From Verrucomicrobiota bacterium (lineage in GTDB: Bacteria; Verrucomicrobiota; Verrucomicrobiia; Verrucomicrobiales; DEV007), in NCBI GenBank assembly GCA_027618625.1, contig JAQCER010000050.1, positions 1-10,651 on the forward strand: 10,651 nucleotides of DNA, read 5' to 3'. Below the pieces are notes generated by a model, which searched no databases, was not told where the DNA came from, and worked only from the letters and a program-made list of their open reading frames with translations. Positions 7,003 to 10,651 of this stretch are shown here, piece after piece (the stretch's first letter is position 1; the number at the start of each line of letters is the position of its first letter). The position numbers were made by a program, and so were the translations under genes.

Positions 7003-10000
7003 CTACCGGAATCGAAGTCGCACGTAGCCGCCAATCGCCTTGGGAGGCAAGGCCACTGCTACGACACGGGTATTGGCAGGATCGACGGCAGTTGCTTCCG
7101 CCTTTTCCCATACGCGTAGATCGGCGCTCCATTCCACCAGTGGAAGATCGACGCCGTTTGTTTTTGCCGGGGAATAGAGGATCTCAAGCATTCGTGGATC
7201 ATCGTCCGGCGCTCCAATGACTTGAATGCCGATGATTTGAACGGCTGCCTCGCTGGCTCTTGCGAACGTTCCAGGGCTCCCTCCCGTTGATGCACTGGCT
7301 CGCCACGTTTCATCAGCGCCAAGTTCAAGCGAGGGCCCGTCCCCGTCGGGAGTTGTGGGCCATGGCGGGGAGTCGTCGTATTCGACAGATGCCAATTCGG
7401 CTCCGCGTGCATCTGTGAGTGTGATGCGCTCACCGCCGTCCGCCAGATTCGTTCCATCGGAGAAGGGTGCCAGGATGCTTGATCCCAATGACTCCCCGTT
7501 GCGTGCGACAAATGCGGACGGATTGCTGACAATCAACATCGATGCCCCAGCACGAATGACCCCGGCGAGGGGGGCGGTGCGAATGCCCTGAGTGAATACG
7601 AGTCCATCGACGATCGTATCGATTGTGGATGTGTTAGATATTTCGATAAACTCAAAATCGGAGCGCTGGTCATACCCTTGAGCGATTTCGTCATCAGATG
7701 GCGCTGCAGGCCGGTAGTGGATTTCGGTGACCTTCAGGTTCTGGGCAGTTGCTGGCGCTCCAACGATGAACCGAGCCTCATGCAACGCGGACCATTCCGT
7801 GCCGTTGAAGGCGCGCGCTTTCACCACAGTCGCCCCATGGATTGCGATGCGGTTTGCAGTTTCGAATACGGTGGCGCGCAATTCGGGTACGATCAGAAAA
7901 TCAGAGCTGTTCATGTCATCGTTCAATCCCTGGATCGCGAGCACATTGGTTCCGGTACGGAGCAATGACTTGCTGGCGGTGATGTCAAATTCTTTGAATA
8001 CAAGCGCCTCGGCGTCTGGATGCCCGTTGGTTGCCCGTGAGTTCCAGACAGGAGCCTCAGGTGCGTTCATCTCGGCCACTTTCTCACCGTTCAAATAGGC
8101 CACGAATCCGTCGTCAACCTTCATGGCAAGACGCAATGACTGCACGGCTGCGGGATCACTCACTTCGAACGCCATCCGCAGGTAGACGGTTGAATTGAAG
8201 AGTAGCATGGTTTCAAAGAGGTCCAGGCCAATCAGATCCCGGTACACTGATCCCCTATCGTATCCCACACCGGATGCTCCAGCGGGCCAGAGGCTGTCAT
8301 CGAAGTCCGGTAACGGCCATTGCCCCTCCGCTGAATCGTCTGCGGGCACAAAAGCTCTGAGTGCACTGCCTTCTCCAATGAACACTGCCTCACCGATCCC
8401 GCCACTCACGCCTGTCGCAACCGGATTCTTCTCACCGCCAATAAGCCGCGGATCGCTGCCGTCCGTGGTATAGAACACCGGGGCCTCAGCGCTGAACTGG
8501 AGGCCGAAGCCCTGCTCTACAATTCCGCCGCTTTGATTCATCTGCGGCGGCTCAAGCTCGGGATACAACCCGTGCTGGCGCAGTTGCTTGAACACCACGG
8601 CCTGCCGCCGCGGGAAGAACGTTTGGACCATCCGGTCGCTCATCGCCTGCCAGTGATCCTGCACTGTGCGGATCGCTGCCTTTGCGTCACCCCAACGCGC
8701 TGCTTCAGCATAAAGCGCAGGCCTTACTGCATCGGCTATCGCGATCCAACGCTTTATGTTCGCTTCTTCAGTGAGAGCACCGCCATTGAAATAGTGTTTG
8801 TAAACTCGATCGGCAAATCGCAGTCGATACTCATCGTTTCGCCGCAGAGCGATGTCCATGACTCCTGGAGATTCCGTCCACCAGTTGTGACCGGGATCGG
8901 TTTGAACTTTGTTCAAATTGATGTTCGCATTGACGAATGCGAGGTCGTTGTCCCAGGTGAAGTATTTAAAGCCTTCGCTGCGGTCATCGTTGCCATCGCG
9001 CATGACGTAGTAGTTACCCGGCCAATCGCCAGCGGCGTGATACTGACCATTGATGACGTAGTCGATGAAGTTATCGACATCGATCAGCGTCTGGAATTCT
9101 GGATTCGGCGTGCCATCTGGATCACGACCTTGAATGGAAAAATAGTCAGCGTTGTCCTGGAGTCCTCGGTTGCACAAGGTGATGAGCCGGTTCCACATCG
9201 TGGTCGAACCGTCGACCACACGATCCGGGCAGCAGAATTTGATGACGTCATAATCCTCGCGAACACCCGGCAGATACGACTCCGCGAAGGCGGCATCTGG
9301 TCGTTCGGTTGGATTGTAGAGCCCCCAGTAAACGCCATTGAGGTAGAGATGGACGAAGCGCCCACGCGTTGCAGGTTGACCCATGTCGAGTTGCGTTTGC
9401 TTAGCCCATTGATCCGCGATGTACAATGCCTTGCCGAAACCACCGTACTCAGCGACCCACGAATCCCTGATGTTCGTCCGCAGCGGCAGCGTATCAAATC
9501 GTGCCGCACCTTCCGGCCCGAAGAACGGATACTCAAGCGATCCCGGCCCATACTCGCGCTTGAAGACCAATCGGAAACTGAGTTTCTTGGAAAAACTCAA
9601 ATCGCGTGAAGTTCCACCCATCACCTGAATGCCCCCGTCGATTTGAAAACCCTCGGCGCCATCTGGATTCAATAACTCGACGGAAGCGGGACGTTCCCAT
9701 CGATCACCGCGGGAACCGGGATTGGAGTAGATTCCATCAGTCGACGCGAACAGGTCTTCGTTGGCCATAACGATGGACAGGCTTGGGATCGCAACCAGCG
9801 ACTCGGCGATCGCCGCGCGCGCCTGTTCTGGAGTAAAATCGGCGCTGCCAGCAGCCTTTGCGTAGTCGCCAGCATTCCCGTCCATTTCGTAGTCGGCAGC
9901 TGTGGATTTCCAGCGCGGCGGGAATCCCTCCGGTGCATTGGATTGCACCGCGACGTCGAAGGGAAACAGGTAAGTCGCCGTAGTGACCGGCGATGGTTTG

Positions 10001-10651
10001 TAGCCAGACTTGAACGCTCGTGCCCGTACCACTTGCGTCTTGGTGATGTCGAGCGCTTTCTCGAAAAGGGTGCTGTGTTCATCGGGAGCCGATCCATTCA
10101 TGGTGAAGCGGATTTCCGCATCAGGCGTTGGAGATGACAGCTCAACGGTGAACGGATCATCGAAAAACCCACGGCCCACCGAGAACGCAATCTCTTCGAC
10201 AAAACCTTCGATCCCCGTCACGGCATTGGGTTTTCCAGGCGTCGGCTGCACAAAGAAGCGCCAGTGACCCGACGACGTGACGCCATACGAAACACCGGCG
10301 AGCTGTTTTGGCACTGGCTGTGGCACCACCGATACCTGGAGTCCGGCTGGATCATAGAGCGCCAGCACTTCACCATCCCGATTGAGTCGGAAGGACGTAT
10401 GAAAGTTTCCGTCCTCGTCCTGATAGCCAGGCTCTGCCTGGCCACTGGCGAACACAACGAACAAACCACGCGGCGGCAGCGAAGCTCCTACTGGAAATTG
10501 CCAAGTGGTATCGCTGTCACGCAACTGCCAGCCCGAAAGGTCGATCGTTGCTGCTGAATCGCTTGCTATCTCGATCCAGTCCGCACCACCGTCCGGGTCG
10601 TCGGCAAGAAATTCCGACAAGGCGGGGGCGGCGGGGCTATTGGCCAATCCA
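7003..10651 (-). CDS. Exported CotH kinase-like protein with LTD and chitobiase-like domains (protein B, 5' end beyond window)
   Basis: The frame stays open to the right edge, so the true start lies outside. The TTG at 10645-10647 is more likely a leucine within a signal peptide (context GLANSPAAPA). Residue numbers count from that TTG (1-1214). The order is: LTD 8-140 (DWIEI, LSGWQLRDSD); a chitobiase C-terminal-like domain 160-228 (EIRFTMNGSAPDE, VVRARAFKSGYKPSP); CotH about 285-680; a second chitobiase-like domain beginning FYTTDGSDPR (725-734) and resuming VVKARAFNGTEWSAL (941-955), with a jelly-roll domain (about 755-926) between the halves; LTD 968-1130 (VTEIHYRPAAPSDDE); and a C-terminal module 1134-1214 with VEWSADLRVW. 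CotH hallmarks are YLNGVYWGLYNPTERPD (435-451), GNYYVMRD (544-551) and FTWDNDLAF (563-571). The domain set suggests an exported surface or extracellular kinase-like protein; activity and substrate are inferred only from the family. Overall plan parallels protein A, but the CotH domain is of a different subtype. Confidence 0.88.
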   Translation of the reverse strand, partial: GLANSPAAPALSEFLADDPDGGADWIEIASDSAATIDLSGWQLRDSDTTWQFPVGASLPPRGLFVVFASGQAEPGYQDEDGNFHTSFRLNRDGEVLALYDPAGLQVSVVPQPVPKQLAGVSYGVTSSGHWRFFVQPTPGKPNAVTGIEGFVEEIAFSVGRGFFDDPFTVELSSPTPDAEIRFTMNGSAPDEHSTLFEKALDITKTQVVRARAFKSGYKPSPVTTATYLFPFDVAVQSNAPEGFPPRWKSTAADYEMDGNAGDYAKAAGSADFTPEQARAAIAESLVAIPSLSIVMANEDLFASTDGIYSNPGSRGDRWERPASVELLNPDGAEGFQIDGGIQVMGGTSRDLSFSKKLSFRLVFKREYGPGSLEYPFFGPEGAARFDTLPLRTNIRDSWVAEYGGFGKALYIADQWAKQTQLDMGQPATRGRFVHLYLNGVYWGLYNPTERPDAAFAESYLPGVREDYDVIKFCCPDRVVDGSTTMWNRLITLCNRGLQDNADYFSIQGRDPDGTPNPEFQTLIDVDNFIDYVINGQYHAAGDWPGNYYVMRDGNDDRSEGFKYFTWDNDLAFVNANINLNKVQTDPGHNWWTESPGVMDIALRRNDEYRLRFADRVYKHYFNGGALTEEANIKRWIAIADAVRPALYAEAARWGDAKAAIRTVQDHWQAMSDRMVQTFFPRRQAVVFKQLRQHGLYPELEPPQMNQSGGIVEQGFGLQFSAEAPVFYTTDGSDPRLIGGEKNPVATGVSGGIGEAVFIGEGSALRAFVPADDSAEGQWPLPDFDDSLWPAGASGVGYDRGSVYRDLIGLDLFETMLLFNSTVYLRMAFEVSDPAAVQSLRLAMKVDDGFVAYLNGEKVAEMNAPEAPVWNSRATNGHPDAEALVFKEFDITASKSLLRTGTNVLAIQGLNDDMNSSDFLIVPELRATVFETANRIAIHGATVVKARAFNGTEWSALHEARFIVGAPATAQNLKVTEIHYRPAAPSDDEIAQGYDQRSDFEFIEISNTSTIDTIVDGLVFTQGIRTAPLAGVIRAGASMLIVSNPSAFVARNGESLGSSILAPFSDGTNLADGGERITLTDARGAELASVEYDDSPPWPTTPDGDGPSLELGADETWRASASTGGSPGTFARASEAAVQIIGIQVIGAPDDDPRMLEILYSPAKTNGVDLPLVEWSADLRVWEKAEATAVDPANTRVVAVALPPKAIGGYVRLRFR

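Noticed and set aside
8533..9609. 358-codon open frame antisense to protein B
   Set aside because: It overlaps the conserved CotH domain on the other strand in full and shows no family motif, so it is a shadow frame.
10645..10647. TTG as the true start codon of protein B
   Set aside because: The frame remains open to the window edge, and the residues around it look like the end of a signal peptide, so the real start is most likely just outside.

Overview
This window looks like chromosomal DNA of a Verrucomicrobiota-type bacterium. No rRNA or marker gene is present, so the assignment is inference. It rests on two very large exported proteins that combine lamin-tail domains (LTD), a CotH kinase-like domain and chitobiase-like or jelly-roll modules. 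Both end in a C-terminal module with a 'DLxxW' signature, a style typical of Verrucomicrobiota and Planctomycetota. Base composition looks moderately GC-rich and even across the window. I see no insertion sequence, integrase, tRNA, rRNA or CRISPR array.

Layout. (1) Positions 1-1023, minus strand: a soluble PAS-type sensor histidine kinase, cut at its C-terminal end by the left edge, just inside the G2 ATP-lid motif. (2) Positions 1024-1150: a 127 bp divergent intergenic region. (3) Positions 1151-2053, plus strand: an AraC-family regulator. (4) A 21 bp convergent gap. (5) Positions 2075-10651: three genes all on the minus strand. In transcription order they are CotH/LTD protein B (10651 to 7003, 5' end beyond the right edge), a membrane-anchored TylF-like O-methyltransferase (6960 to 6025), and CotH/LTD protein A (5965 to 2075). 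The gaps between them are only 42 and 59 bp, so co-transcription is plausible. A possible sigma70-type promoter lies in the second gap.

How the genes may fit together. The two giant proteins are probably exported and act at or outside the cell surface. Their CotH domains belong to a family with proven protein-kinase members, but their substrates cannot be read from sequence. The methyltransferase should face the cytoplasm, since the positive-inside rule puts its catalytic domain inside. It may therefore modify a small molecule or glycan precursor rather than the exported proteins directly. The kinase and AraC genes may be regulatory, but nothing in the sequence ties them to the three-gene block.

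The most unusual points are the CotH-methyltransferase-CotH arrangement, the transmembrane/coiled-coil extension on the TylF-like enzyme, a jelly-roll domain that appears inserted into a chitobiase-like domain of protein B, and a shared C-terminal module on both giant proteins. I found no clear defence, mobile or biosynthetic system.
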